In this document: piece by piece, positions 36,547 to 44,237 of the stretch
How positions within the stretch are numbered: position 1 is the stretch's first letter
How the letters are laid out: every line of letters starts with the position of its first letter
Assembly: GCF_963360655.1 (NCBI RefSeq)
Contig: NZ_OY725717.1
Location: 248,001-312,000 of the forward strand
Direction of reading: 5' to 3'
Source: Collinsella aerofaciens
GTDB lineage: Bacteria > Actinomycetota > Coriobacteriia > Coriobacteriales > Coriobacteriaceae
Length of the DNA: 64,000 nucleotides
The notes under the pieces: model-generated
Seen by the model: only the letters and a program-made list of their open reading frames with translations
Told to the model about the DNA's origin: nothing
Database searches by the model: none
Made by a program: the position numbers and the translations under genes

Positions 36547-37089
36547 TTACCAATCAAGGAGCGAAAACGCCCCGTCGCAATAGCCAAAATGAAGCACGGC
36601 GCCGTTGTCGGGTAGCTCCCCCTCGCCAGTCACATACTCAAGAAACTCCTGGCAGGCTGAGCCGTGGGAAACCGCCAGCACGCAGTCGTGCTGCGGCCTG
36701 GCCATGATGCGGGACAGCGCCGCGACCATGCGCGACTGAAGCTCACTTTCCGACTCGCCACCAAAGGCAACCGGATAATCACCCCAGGGCTGCGGCGGCA
36801 TCTCGCGATTTGATGTGCCCTCCAGCGAGCCAAAATGCCACTCACGCAGGTCATCGACCAGCTCTATGGAACGGCCCTCGCCAACGATAAGCTCGGCCGT
36901 ATGCCGCGCCCGGCCCAACGGCGAGGAATACACATGATCAAAGGCCACGCCACGCGCCGCAAACGCCGTACGCGCCGTCAGCGCCTGCTCGCGCCCGCGC
37001 GCCGTAAGCGACGAATCGTGCCAGCCCTGCAAAATGCTCTGCACATTGAGCTCAGTCTGCCCATGCCGAACCAAATACAGATCTGCCAC
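36547..37089 (-). CDS. histidine phosphatase family protein, second copy
   Basis: A 180-residue paralogue of the next gene. It has LVRHGQT at residues 6-12, VYSSPLGRARHTAE, LREWHFGSLEG and LAVSHGSACQEF. The start is taken as the GTG at 37089 (VADLYLVRHGQTELN) behind AGGGGAGG. A longer frame reaches back through the family A palindrome and translates it as HHKGACPLCGG, which is repeat-derived and not part of the gene. The product is a small phosphatase of unknown substrate. Confidence 0.88.
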   Translation of the reverse strand: MADLYLVRHGQTELNVQSILQGWHDSSLTARGREQALTARTAFAARGVAFDHVYSSPLGRARHTAELIVGEGRSIELVDDLREWHFGSLEGTSNREMPPQPWGDYPVAFGGESESELQSRMVAALSRIMARPQHDCVLAVSHGSACQEFLEYVTGEGELPDNGAVLHFGYCDGAFSLLDW

Positions 37090-37104
37090 ACACCCTCCCC
37101 TCGT

Positions 37105-37141
37105 ACCACCACAAAGGGGACAGGCACCTTTGTGGTGGTTT
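37105..37141. repeat. family A palindromic repeat, copy 5
   Basis: ACCACCACAAAGG / CCTTTGTGGTGGTTT arms with loop GGACAGGCA, same orientation as copy 1. It lies 30 bases past the nitroreductase stop and 15 bases before the phosphatase start, both leftward. Confidence 0.9.
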
Positions 37142-37171
37142 ACCGCCGGATCACACCGCGGTGACACTCAA

Positions 37172-37843
37172 CTACACCAGCACGTCGGCGAGCGAACGCT
37201 TGGGTACGTGGTGCACCTGCGCCTCGTCGCGCCAATAATTGATGGAGCCGTCGGGGTTGGAATCGATCGCATCGATCACCTGTGTCTCGGCCGGAACGCC
37301 AAACGCCATGATCAGCTTGAGCTCATATTTGTCGTTATCGAGCCCCATGGCATCGATCGCGCGGGGCGTAAAGGCCTTGAACATGCAGGCTGCCACCTCG
37401 GGCGAGGCGCTGCGGGCGGCGAGCATCATCGTCTGCGCGGCAATGCCCGTGTCGACCTCGGTAATGGGAGCGGCGGGCTTGCCCGGAACGGCGCGCTCGG
37501 CCAGAATCGCGATGTAGCCGGTCGGGCGCTCACCCTCATCGGGGCCCGGCCAATCCTTGAGCGCACCGGCCCATGCAAGCTCGTCAAATACACGCGCGCA
37601 GTCCTCTGCACCGCTTACCACATGAAAACGCAGACGCTGAGCATTGGCGCCACAGGGAGCCAGGTGCGCCAGTTCCGCCAGCTCGAGCAAAAACTCGCGC
37701 GGCACGCGCATGGACTCGTCAAAGCGGCGGCACGTGCGAGCGCGGCGAACCAACGCATCGAACGCATCCAGGCCGAGCTTTTCGCAACCTTGCTTTGCCA
37801 TCGATTCGACACTCGACGGTGCCTCGGGAACTGCTTCGTTCAT
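37172..37843 (-). CDS. nitroreductase family protein
   Basis: A 223-residue FMN-dependent nitroreductase-like flavoprotein. The N-terminal FMN-binding segment reads RRARTCRRFDESMRV, typical of the family, followed by AHLAPCGANAQRLRFHVV and DTGIAAQTMMLAA. These enzymes reduce nitroaromatics, quinones or flavins using NAD(P)H. Start at ATG 37843 behind GGGGG. A DtxR/IdeR-like box lies 29-47 bases upstream of the start codon, so iron-responsive expression is likely. Confidence 0.88.
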   Translation of the reverse strand: MNEAVPEAPSSVESMAKQGCEKLGLDAFDALVRRARTCRRFDESMRVPREFLLELAELAHLAPCGANAQRLRFHVVSGAEDCARVFDELAWAGALKDWPGPDEGERPTGYIAILAERAVPGKPAAPITEVDTGIAAQTMMLAARSASPEVAACMFKAFTPRAIDAMGLDNDKYELKLIMAFGVPAETQVIDAIDSNPDGSINYWRDEAQVHHVPKRSLADVLV

Positions 37844-37871
37844 AGGGACCCCCAATACAAGCCAATTGTCC

Positions 37872-37890
37872 TTAGGAGAATCTAACCTAA
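37872..37890 (-). promoter_or_regulatory. DtxR/IdeR-like iron box upstream of the nitroreductase gene
   Basis: On the minus strand the 19-mer TTAGGTTAGATTCTCCTAA matches the DtxR/IdeR consensus (TTAGGTTAGGCTAACCTAA) at 15 of 19 positions, counted by eye. It sits in the promoter region of the nitroreductase gene. A CCTAGG palindrome follows directly at 37893. Confidence 0.6.
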
Positions 37891-38107
37891 AACCTAGGCA
37901 ATTACATACAGCGGCGTAATGTTCTACAATTGTTGATTAATCCTCACTGGAGCGGGAACAAAAGTAACAATTCGGGAATGTGGGGCGGCAATTCGTCCTT
38001 CCCGCCCCATGCATCGGCGCCCTTGGGCGATACTTGTTGCAGCACTTTTGGCGTACGCCGCACGGAGAGCAATGAACGCGACGTGCACCGCACGGAAAGG
38101 AGACATT

Positions 38108-38710
38108 ATGGGCATCTTTAAGAATGATGACCAAAAATCGAGCCAGTTTGGATTTGACGAGAAAAGCATGGCAGGCAAGGCCGTCAAGGCCGTGCGCTGG
38201 ATTTACGCCATCACGGGCGTCTTGGCGCTCGTCGCCGGCATCGCACTGCTGTTTGCGCCTGCCAAGTCCCTCGTCTTCCTAACGACCGTCTTGGGCTTCT
38301 ACTTTGTGATCACGGCCGCGATCAGGCTGTTTACCGCTGTTTTCGAGCCACTGCTGCCCACCGGCTGGCGCGTGACGAGCATCATCTCCAACCTACTCAT
38401 TATCTTGGGCGGCGTCATAATCCTGCGCAACCAGGCCTTCTCGACCGCGACGCTCACCACGATGGTGGTTATCGTGGCCGGCTTTGGCTGGATCGTCGAA
38501 GGTGTCATGTCCATTCTGGAGTCCGAGCTTTCGTCCAACCGTGCCCTCGCCATCCTGAGCGGCGCACTCTCCATCATCGCCGGCATGTTCGTGTTTATCT
38601 ATCCGCTGTGGTCGGCCAAGATGCTCGTCATCTTTAGCGGCGCCGCACTGCTGGTGTTTGGCGTAACGCTGATTGTTCGCGCTATTCAATTTGGCAAACT
38701 GGTGCACTAG
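38108..38710 (+). CDS. DUF308 (HdeD-like) membrane protein
   Basis: A 200-residue small membrane protein with about six transmembrane helices arranged as repeated pairs, as in the HdeD/DUF308 family. In E. coli HdeD is linked to acid resistance, but most members have no known role. A soluble N terminus of about 30 residues precedes the first helix (VRWIYAITGVLALVAGIALL). ATG 38108 follows AAAGGAG. The stop codon directly abuts the start of the next gene, so the two are co-translated. Confidence 0.82.
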   Translation: MGIFKNDDQKSSQFGFDEKSMAGKAVKAVRWIYAITGVLALVAGIALLFAPAKSLVFLTTVLGFYFVITAAIRLFTAVFEPLLPTGWRVTSIISNLLIILGGVIILRNQAFSTATLTTMVVIVAGFGWIVEGVMSILESELSSNRALAILSGALSIIAGMFVFIYPLWSAKMLVIFSGAALLVFGVTLIVRAIQFGKLVH

Positions 38711-39193
38711 ATGCCGCGAACGCTCTTTATTGATGCAGACGCCTGCCCGGTCACGCGCGAGTCGATTGACTGCGCGCGGCGGGCGGGCGTTGCCGTCGTT
38801 ATCGCCGGCAACAGCACGCAGAACCTGGAACGCCACATTCGCCGCAACGATCCGCGCGACGTCGAGCATGCGCGACGCGGATTTTGGGTCACGACGCTCG
38901 ATGTGAGCGTGGGCGCCGACAGCGCCGACTTTGCCATTGTCGAACGCCTGCAGGCGGGCGACGTAGTCGTGACGCAGGACATTGGCTTGGCGAGCATGGT
39001 GCTCGGGCGCGATGCCGCCGCCATCGGCGTGCGCGGGCGCGTCTACGATAAGGCGACCATCGACATGCAACTGTTTATTCGCCACGAGGAAAAGAAGGTG
39101 CGCCGCGCCGGCGGTCGCACTCGCGGTCCGGCGGCATTTACCAGCGAAGACCGGGCCCGCTTTAAGCGCAACCTCACCGAGCTGCTGCGCTAA
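38711..39193 (+). CDS. YaiI/YqxD family protein (UPF0178)
   Basis: A 160-residue protein of the UPF0178/DUF188 family with a PIN-like fold. The signature MPRTLFIDADACPVTRE opens the protein, and VVTQDIGLASMVLGRDA and GRTRGPAAFTSEDRARF follow. The conserved acidic residues suggest a nuclease or phosphatase, but no activity is established for the family. Its ATG directly follows the stop of the DUF308 gene. Confidence 0.88.
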   Translation: MPRTLFIDADACPVTRESIDCARRAGVAVVIAGNSTQNLERHIRRNDPRDVEHARRGFWVTTLDVSVGADSADFAIVERLQAGDVVVTQDIGLASMVLGRDAAAIGVRGRVYDKATIDMQLFIRHEEKKVRRAGGRTRGPAAFTSEDRARFKRNLTELLR

Positions 39194-39195
39194 CC

Positions 39196-39240
39196 AAGGT
39201 AGATTTTCGGGACATGCCTAAAAATCTACCTTTTTGTTTT
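39196..39240 (+). terminator. intrinsic terminator after the YaiI gene
   Basis: Arms AAGGTAGATTTT and AAAATCTACCTT with loop region CGGGACATGCCTA, followed by TTTGTTTT. A similar imperfect GGTAGAT/ATCTAC hairpin at 39268-39300 precedes the convergent permease stop. Confidence 0.8.
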
Positions 39241-39299
39241 GGCAGCGGGGAATGCCCTGGTCACAGGGGTAGATCGTAAGACATGTCCCAATAATCTAC

Positions 39300-40388
39300 T
39301 TAAAGGCCAACGGCGGATAGGATGAGGCCCCAGCCGGCACCGATGACGTACATCATGATCAGGAACAGGACGTTTTCGCGGGCGCTGCGGTTGGTGCGGA
39401 ACAGCACCAGGTAGCCCACACCAGCAGAGATGAGCGTGCCGGCGAGCATCGGGGCCAGCTGCAGCGCGCCTTCCAGGTACAGTTGTGTGATGACGACGCT
39501 GGCCGAGCAGTTGGGAATCAGGCCGACAAGCGCCGAACCCAGGACGGCGAGCGTCTCGTTGCCACGCAGGAACTGCTCGATCGCGGACTCGCCGAAGGTC
39601 TCGAGCACGGCGACCAGAATCAGCGTCACCAGAAAAATGAATACCGATACCTGCACGGTGTGCGAGATGGCGCTGCGAATAATCGACAGGAGGGGCGCGC
39701 CCTCGTGAGAGCGGGAGTGACCGTGGCCATCATGGTGTTCATGCTCGTCCTCATGACCGTGATCGTGGCCATGTCCGTGTTCGTGCTCGTCCTCGTCTTC
39801 ATCGCAACCGCAATGGTCGCGCTCGCACAGCTCATGGATGTGATCGGCGCTCACGCCCGCCTCGGCCACCTCGTCGATGATGTCACCGCCAGTGTGGTCG
39901 TCGTGCGCGCAGTTCACGTGGGCCGGGTTGGCCGCGGTTCCCAGCACGGTACGGCGAATCGCCGCATGCGCGCGAGCGTTACGACGCAGGCCGCGAATGG
40001 CGGCGTCCACGATAAAGCCCGTGACCAGCGCGATCAGTGCTTTCGAAGCCAAAAGCATCGCCATGGTCTGCACGGGCACCTGCTCGGCGAGCAACAGCGG
40101 CAGCATCTCATCGGAGGTCGAAAGGAACACCGCCACCAACGTGCCCAAGGTCACGACGCGACCGGCGTACAGTGTGGCCGCCATTGCCGAAAAGCCGCAC
40201 TGCGGCACCATGCCTAGCAACGAGCCAACCACGGGACCCGCGGCGCCGGCGCGCTTGATGGCCCCGTTAACGCGGTCACCCGCGACGTGCTCCAAGGTCT
40301 CGAGAGCCAGATACGTCACCAACAAGAATGGCACCAGCGAGAGCGTGTCCTTGCCGGCGTCAAGCAGAATATCAATCAGCAAATCCAT
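39300..40388 (-). CDS. putative manganese/arsenic-type permease (ArsP_2) with His-rich loop
   Basis: A 362-residue membrane protein resembling the family annotated as putative manganese transporter or ArsP_2. Helices flank signatures such as GMVPQCGFSAMAATLYAG and its internal repeat LVGLIPNCSASVVITQLY, an inverted-repeat fold. Between the two halves (about residues 180-225) is a cytoplasmic loop packed with His, Asp and Glu (for example HEHGHGHDHGHEDEHEHH), a likely divalent-metal-binding segment. A promoter TTGGCA-N16-TACAAT with an overlapping CTAGG palindrome lies upstream. The substrate is inferred, not shown. Confidence 0.8.
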   Translation of the reverse strand: MDLLIDILLDAGKDTLSLVPFLLVTYLALETLEHVAGDRVNGAIKRAGAAGPVVGSLLGMVPQCGFSAMAATLYAGRVVTLGTLVAVFLSTSDEMLPLLLAEQVPVQTMAMLLASKALIALVTGFIVDAAIRGLRRNARAHAAIRRTVLGTAANPAHVNCAHDDHTGGDIIDEVAEAGVSADHIHELCERDHCGCDEDEDEHEHGHGHDHGHEDEHEHHDGHGHSRSHEGAPLLSIIRSAISHTVQVSVFIFLVTLILVAVLETFGESAIEQFLRGNETLAVLGSALVGLIPNCSASVVITQLYLEGALQLAPMLAGTLISAGVGYLVLFRTNRSARENVLFLIMMYVIGAGWGLILSAVGL

Positions 40389-40430
40389 GACGGATGGAAC
40401 CTTTCGTGTCTTTCGGCAGCATTGTAAAAG

Positions 40431-40482
40431 TCCTAGCGGTCAACTAGGGTATTGTAGTTGTCCTAGGCGCGATGCCAATAGT
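40431..40482 (-). promoter_or_regulatory. promoter and palindromic operator of the His-rich permease gene
   Basis: On the minus strand TTGGCA, 16 bases and TACAAT form a sigma-70-type promoter. The interrupted palindrome TCCTAG-N7-CTAGGG (40431-40449) lies just downstream of the -10, and another CCTAGG palindrome (about 40462) lies in the spacer. The CTAGG half-sites suggest a metal-responsive repressor, possibly the DtxR-type protein at 46454; this is inference. Confidence 0.5.
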
Positions 40483-40560
40483 TGCCCATGGTAAACTATC
40501 ATCTCGCCACATCTCAATGAACCCGAGCCGCGCGGTGCGGCCCGTCCAAGGAGCAGTTAT

Positions 40561-41529
40561 ATGAACGTTTCACAAGCACTCGAATACGAGCGCCAGCCGT
40601 TTATTCCCATGTTTATCTATGGCGATCACGGCGCCATGGAGTCCGAGCGCCAGAAGGGCGAGGAGGCCCTCAAGGTGCTCGAAACCGAGTACTTTACCGC
40701 CGAGGGCGACCCCAGCTTCGACTTTGCCACCGTGCGCGACCTGGCCGACCGCAACCGCGACCTGTGCGACCAGATTGGCGAGGCACGCCTGCGCAACGTG
40801 ACGCCCGCGACGCTTTCGCGCGGCCTGTCCGATGCCGACACCTGCGCCGCCATCGGTAAGATGCAAAAGCGCACCGCCGCGTCGGTCATGCGCGAGATCC
40901 GCGGCGACCGCGACGCGCTCGGCGTGGCCTACGCCCGCAAGCCCATCCAGGGCACCGTGCTCGGTATCGACATCGAGACCACCGGCCGTGCACCCGAGCG
41001 CGGCTATATCATCAACGTGGGCTGGGAGATCATGGATCTCACCAGCGACGCCGTGCCGCATGACGCCGAGGCACACTACTGTGGCCTGCCCGACATCTAC
41101 CGCGGCGAGGATGTGCCGTTGTCGAATATCCACCACATCACCTGGGACGACATTGACGGCAAAAAGCCGTTCCGCGAGAACAAGGAATTGCAGAAGCAGC
41201 TGCTCAAGCTTATGAAGAAATACCCGTACATGGCGCATAACGCCGCGTTCGAGGACAGCTGGTTCAAAATTCATCTGGACGGTTACGCCGAGGCACGCCG
41301 CGCCGGCAAGATTATCGTCATCGACTCGCGCCAGATCTGCCGCAGCCTGGATGCCGACGTGCGCTCGCTCCCCCGCGAGTCCGCGCCCGCCGCGCTCGAG
41401 AACTGGGCCCGCCGCCGCGGCACCCTCGCCGCCGACGCCAACGAGCAGCACCTGGGCCTCGACGACACCGACCTCATGCTCCGCACCGTCCAAGCCGAGT
41501 TCAACCTCAAGAACCTGTTTGCCAAGTAG
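40561..41529 (+). CDS. DnaQ-like 3'-5' exonuclease domain protein
   Basis: A 322-residue protein whose C-terminal part (from about residue 135) is a DEDD-type exonuclease. Exo I reads VLGIDIETTGRAPERGYI, exo II lies around MAHNAAFEDSWF, and exo III residues are in HLGLDDTDLMLRT. About 130 residues upstream are hydrophilic and helical and not recognised. Start at ATG 40561 behind AAGGAG. Whether it edits replication or degrades RNA or DNA in another process cannot be told. Confidence 0.82.
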   Translation: MNVSQALEYERQPFIPMFIYGDHGAMESERQKGEEALKVLETEYFTAEGDPSFDFATVRDLADRNRDLCDQIGEARLRNVTPATLSRGLSDADTCAAIGKMQKRTAASVMREIRGDRDALGVAYARKPIQGTVLGIDIETTGRAPERGYIINVGWEIMDLTSDAVPHDAEAHYCGLPDIYRGEDVPLSNIHHITWDDIDGKKPFRENKELQKQLLKLMKKYPYMAHNAAFEDSWFKIHLDGYAEARRAGKIIVIDSRQICRSLDADVRSLPRESAPAALENWARRRGTLAADANEQHLGLDDTDLMLRTVQAEFNLKNLFAK

Positions 41530-41563
41530 AAACGTCTACGACAAACTCCGACGTAGATCACGA

Positions 41564-41599
41564 GCGGCCTCGCAGCGGGAAACCCCGCAGCGGGGCCGC
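41564..41599. terminator. strong hairpin after the exonuclease gene
   Basis: Nested arms GCGGCCTCGCAGCGGG and CCCCGCAGCGGGGCCGC fold back 34 bases after the stop codon. There is no clear T run, so it may be a processing or Rho-independent element of reduced strength. The remainder of 41600-41880 is AT-rich with no gene seen. Confidence 0.55.
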
Positions 41600-41880
41600 C
41601 CTACGTTCCACAGATAGATCTGCCATCACAAATTCTGAACCCTCATTTTGAACGATTTCGACCAATTCCCAACACGCAATTCGTTGTCGGATGGTGATAC
41701 ATCGATATCAAATGTGCAGCAATTGAGTATTTATATGCTATAGCTAAGCTGCGAAAACTTTTATTTAGGGCATACCAACTCATAATTGCGTCAAGCTTTT
41801 GGACAGCATTTGGTTAGACCTCTAAAACGGCTTTTCCACTCAGCGCCGTCAACACGGCATTAGCTGACACGATATATATC

Positions 41881-43071
41881 ATGAGTATCGTATTGTCACA
41901 TACCACTGCAAAAGCGGTCTACCAGGCCGCGCATTCGGTGTCTGCGAAAGGCATCGAGTCCTGTAACCCTGCCGCGATTTACGGATCATGTCCCACCGGA
42001 ACGCTCCTTGACGCAGCCGCAGAATGGCTCACCAAACATGATGTTTCCCTCGACGCGAATGATTCCCTCGAGGTGATGGTGTTTGATCGCAGGAATGCGC
42101 GCCATGCAATGAACTGTCAATGCCACGTTTCTTCAAAACGATTCTCGAACTCACGCTTTATAGAGCTTGAAGATGGCATCTTCATTGTTGGCGTTGAGCT
42201 TTGCGCACTTCAGGCCGCCACCTATCTTCCTTTTCGCGAACTGGTGGAGTACTACTTTGAACTATGCGGCGCTTATTCCCTTGGAACCGACTCTCCCACC
42301 TCCTATACCGAGCGTTTCGCGCTCACCTCGACCGAGAGATTGAAACAGTTCTTTAATTCCATTACCAGATGCGACGGTCTGGCTCTTGCCCGAAAGGCGA
42401 TCCAATGTGTGCGCGACGGATGCCGGTCTCCTATGGAAACAGCCTTTGTCATGATGCTAACGCTGCCCAAAAGCGAAGGAGGGCTTGGTATTAAGGGAAT
42501 TGAGACCGATTACGAGGTACAGGTCACCGCTGCCGCAAAGAATCTCACGAGACGCAAAAAGTTCTTTATGGATGCGTATCTAAAGAAATCTCGCACAGAC
42601 ATTGAATACAACGGTTTTTATCATGACGCGGAAGAAGACCGCGCCATCGATGAGGAGCGCAAGAATGCACTTGCGTCCATGGGGTACGGAATCATCACCG
42701 TCAGTCGTTATTCCTTTATGCATGCCAGCTCTTTCGTTAGGGTCATGGAAGCAATCCAGCGGAAAGAGGGCGTACGCCCCTCGCGTCTGCCAAAAGACTT
42801 TCAAATCATGCAAGAGGACCTGAGACAGTTTGTGCTCAGAAGGTTTATAGAAGAGAAAAAGCGAATTCAGAAGCAGCTTCGCCAGGATTCCGAAGAGCGT
42901 CAACGAATCGACCTCGAAAAAGCAACGCTCGAAGGCATCACGCTGGATGACCCGACAATTAATGAAGTTCCGGCAATCGATGACATGCAGACTGTCGAAT
43001 CCGACAGCCCATCATTTGCCCAAACAAGCAGCCTCGCGCCCGAGGGCAGGGTCTTCGGGGCCGGAGACTAG
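41881..43071 (+). CDS. PD-(D/E)XK endonuclease-like protein (Vsr/DUF559-like C-terminal domain)
   Basis: A 396-residue protein with a probable nuclease core at about residues 180-300. SPMETAFVMML supplies an acidic residue; FFMDAYLKK and DIEYNGFYHD follow with the D ... (E)YxG...H arrangement of Vsr/DUF559-type nucleases. RKNALASMGYGIITVSRYSF matches the usual strand after the core. The first 180 residues are not recognised. A charged coiled region (EEKKRIQKQLRQDSEERQR) follows the core. Such proteins are common in Coriobacteriia but have no known role; no toxin, antitoxin or methylase neighbour is present. Confidence 0.65.
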   Translation: MSIVLSHTTAKAVYQAAHSVSAKGIESCNPAAIYGSCPTGTLLDAAAEWLTKHDVSLDANDSLEVMVFDRRNARHAMNCQCHVSSKRFSNSRFIELEDGIFIVGVELCALQAATYLPFRELVEYYFELCGAYSLGTDSPTSYTERFALTSTERLKQFFNSITRCDGLALARKAIQCVRDGCRSPMETAFVMMLTLPKSEGGLGIKGIETDYEVQVTAAAKNLTRRKKFFMDAYLKKSRTDIEYNGFYHDAEEDRAIDEERKNALASMGYGIITVSRYSFMHASSFVRVMEAIQRKEGVRPSRLPKDFQIMQEDLRQFVLRRFIEEKKRIQKQLRQDSEERQRIDLEKATLEGITLDDPTINEVPAIDDMQTVESDSPSFAQTSSLAPEGRVFGAGD

Positions 43072-43337
43072 GCCGGCTAACAAGGTGGGTACCCTAGCGA
43101 CGTGCAAAATTGCGAGTATTCAGCAGAGCCGGGTGTCTATCACCCTCGAGTGGATCCAAATGTGAAGCGAAATCACTCTTGCGTGAGAGCGTTAGGCAAC
43201 ATTTGAGGAAGAACTCATCGGATTAACACCCTAAGATAACTCTTGAACTGCATTATATGGCCTGCAATAAATTAACAGACCCCCTATCGTTGCAGAATAC
43301 TCCAATTTTTGCACGGCTCAGGGGCACCCACCCCGGC
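43072..43337. repeat. inverted-repeat-bounded noncoding element (MITE-like)
   Basis: The left arm (43072-43125), containing GGTGGGTACCC, GTGCAAAATTGC and GAGTATTCAGCA, recurs reverse-complemented at 43291-43337 as TGCAGAATACTCC, AATTTTTGCACGG and GGGGCACCCACC. About 165 AT-rich bases without a gene lie between. The left arm begins immediately at the stop codon of the endonuclease-like gene. Confidence 0.65.
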
Positions 43338-43416
43338 ATCGGCTATCAAAACCGCTCAGTCCGGGATCTCGTCCACTATTCCCCATCATTTTGTACAACG
43401 AATTACCTGAACGTCA

Positions 43417-43477
43417 TTGACATATGAACATGCACTCATATAATCGAAAGTAAATTATATGAGCGCATGTTCATATG
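43417..43477 (+). promoter_or_regulatory. consensus promoter and paired ArsR/SmtB operators of the metal-efflux operon
   Basis: TTGACA (43417-43422), a 16-base spacer and TATAAT (43439-43444) form a near-perfect promoter. Two oppositely oriented copies of an ATATGA-type operator lie at 43421-43443, inside the promoter, and 43453-43477. They mirror each other around 43448, so bound repressor would block RNA polymerase. Confidence 0.8.
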
Positions 43478-43490
43478 AAAGGATATTGCA

Positions 43491-43856
43491 ATGAGCATCC
43501 GCGTTGATGAAACGAAACTCGACATCGAGGCCACCGAACCCGCGATCCCGACCACCTGCTCGCCCGAGGACCTTCCCGACGAGGAGCTTCTCTACGACCT
43601 CGCCGACCTGTTCAAGGTCTTCAGCGACACCACGCGCATCAAGATCCTCTATGCCCTCATGGGCCGCGAGCTCTGCGTGGCAGACATCGCCGAAGCGACC
43701 GAAACCTCGCAGTCCGCGGTGTCGCACCAGCTGCGCACACTCAAGCAGTCGCACCTGGTTAAATTCCGGCGCGACGGGCGCAATATCCTCTACTCGCTCG
43801 CCGACGACCACGTCTACACCATGCTCAACCAAGGCATGAGCCACATCTGCGAATAG
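43491..43856 (+). CDS. ArsR/SmtB-family metal-sensing repressor
   Basis: A 121-residue winged-helix repressor. The recognition helix is in TSQSAVSHQLRTLKQSHLV. The C-terminal helix carries D-x-H-x10-H-x2-E (DDHVYTMLNQGMSHICE), the exact spacing of the alpha-5 zinc site of SmtB, so zinc (or a similar ion) is the likely inducer. ELCVAD retains one Cys of the alpha-3 site used by CadC. It is the first gene of an operon with an HMA metallochaperone and a P1B ATPase, and is flanked by repeated operators. Confidence 0.93.
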   Translation: MSIRVDETKLDIEATEPAIPTTCSPEDLPDEELLYDLADLFKVFSDTTRIKILYALMGRELCVADIAEATETSQSAVSHQLRTLKQSHLVKFRRDGRNILYSLADDHVYTMLNQGMSHICE

Positions 43857-43918
43857 CGACCAACCACGGTACCAGCGCGGCCTGCACCCAAGCCGCAAAT
43901 ACAGAGAAAGGAACCCCC

Positions 43919-44137
43919 ATGAAAAAGCAGTTCAAGCTCGACGAAATCGACTGCGCCAACTGTGCGCGCGAGCTTCAGGACGAGCTGGCCAAGCTCGAGG
44001 GCGTCAAATCCGTGTCCGTCAACTTCATGACCCAAAAATTGACGCTCGAAGCCGATGACGCCGAGTTCGACGAGGTACTCAACCGCGTTGTAGAGTTTAC
44101 GGCCGACGCCGAGCCGGACTGCGAGATCATTCTCTAG
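43919..44137 (+). CDS. small HMA-domain metal-binding protein
   Basis: A 72-residue heavy-metal-associated domain protein with the ferredoxin-like fold of Atx1/CopZ. The metal site reads IDCANCAREL, with the preceding Asp typical of Zn/Cd/Pb-binding domains rather than copper CopZ. The adjacent P1B ATPase lacks an N-terminal HMA domain, so this protein may take its place. ATG 43919 follows AAAGGAA. Confidence 0.9.
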   Translation: MKKQFKLDEIDCANCARELQDELAKLEGVKSVSVNFMTQKLTLEADDAEFDEVLNRVVEFTADAEPDCEIIL

Positions 44138-44157
44138 CCCGGGTTTACGCCAACCTG

Positions 44158-44183
44158 CAAGGCCGCGCTTGCCGCGGCCTTTG
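44158..44183 (+). terminator. hairpin between the HMA gene and the ATPase gene
   Basis: A near-perfect palindrome built on AAGGCCGCG and CGCGGCCTT. It could attenuate read-through so that the ATPase gene is driven partly by its own operator-containing promoter. Confidence 0.55.
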
Positions 44184-44190
44184 CTCGCGA

Positions 44191-44215
44191 AATTATATGA
44201 GCGAGTGTTCATTCA
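44191..44215 (+). promoter_or_regulatory. third ArsR/SmtB operator copy, upstream of the ATPase gene
   Basis: AATTATATGAGCG ... TGTTCATTCA is nearly identical to the operator at 43453-43477. It lies 22 bases before the ATPase start codon, so the ATPase is under a second direct control. Confidence 0.7.
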
Positions 44216-44237
44216 TTCAAATGGGAGGATACGAGTC

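Noticed and set aside
36547-37167. Longer start for the second histidine phosphatase, including HHKGACPLCGG
   Set aside because: The extra residues are the family A palindrome read as protein; the GTG at 37089 has a strong ribosome site and fits the family.
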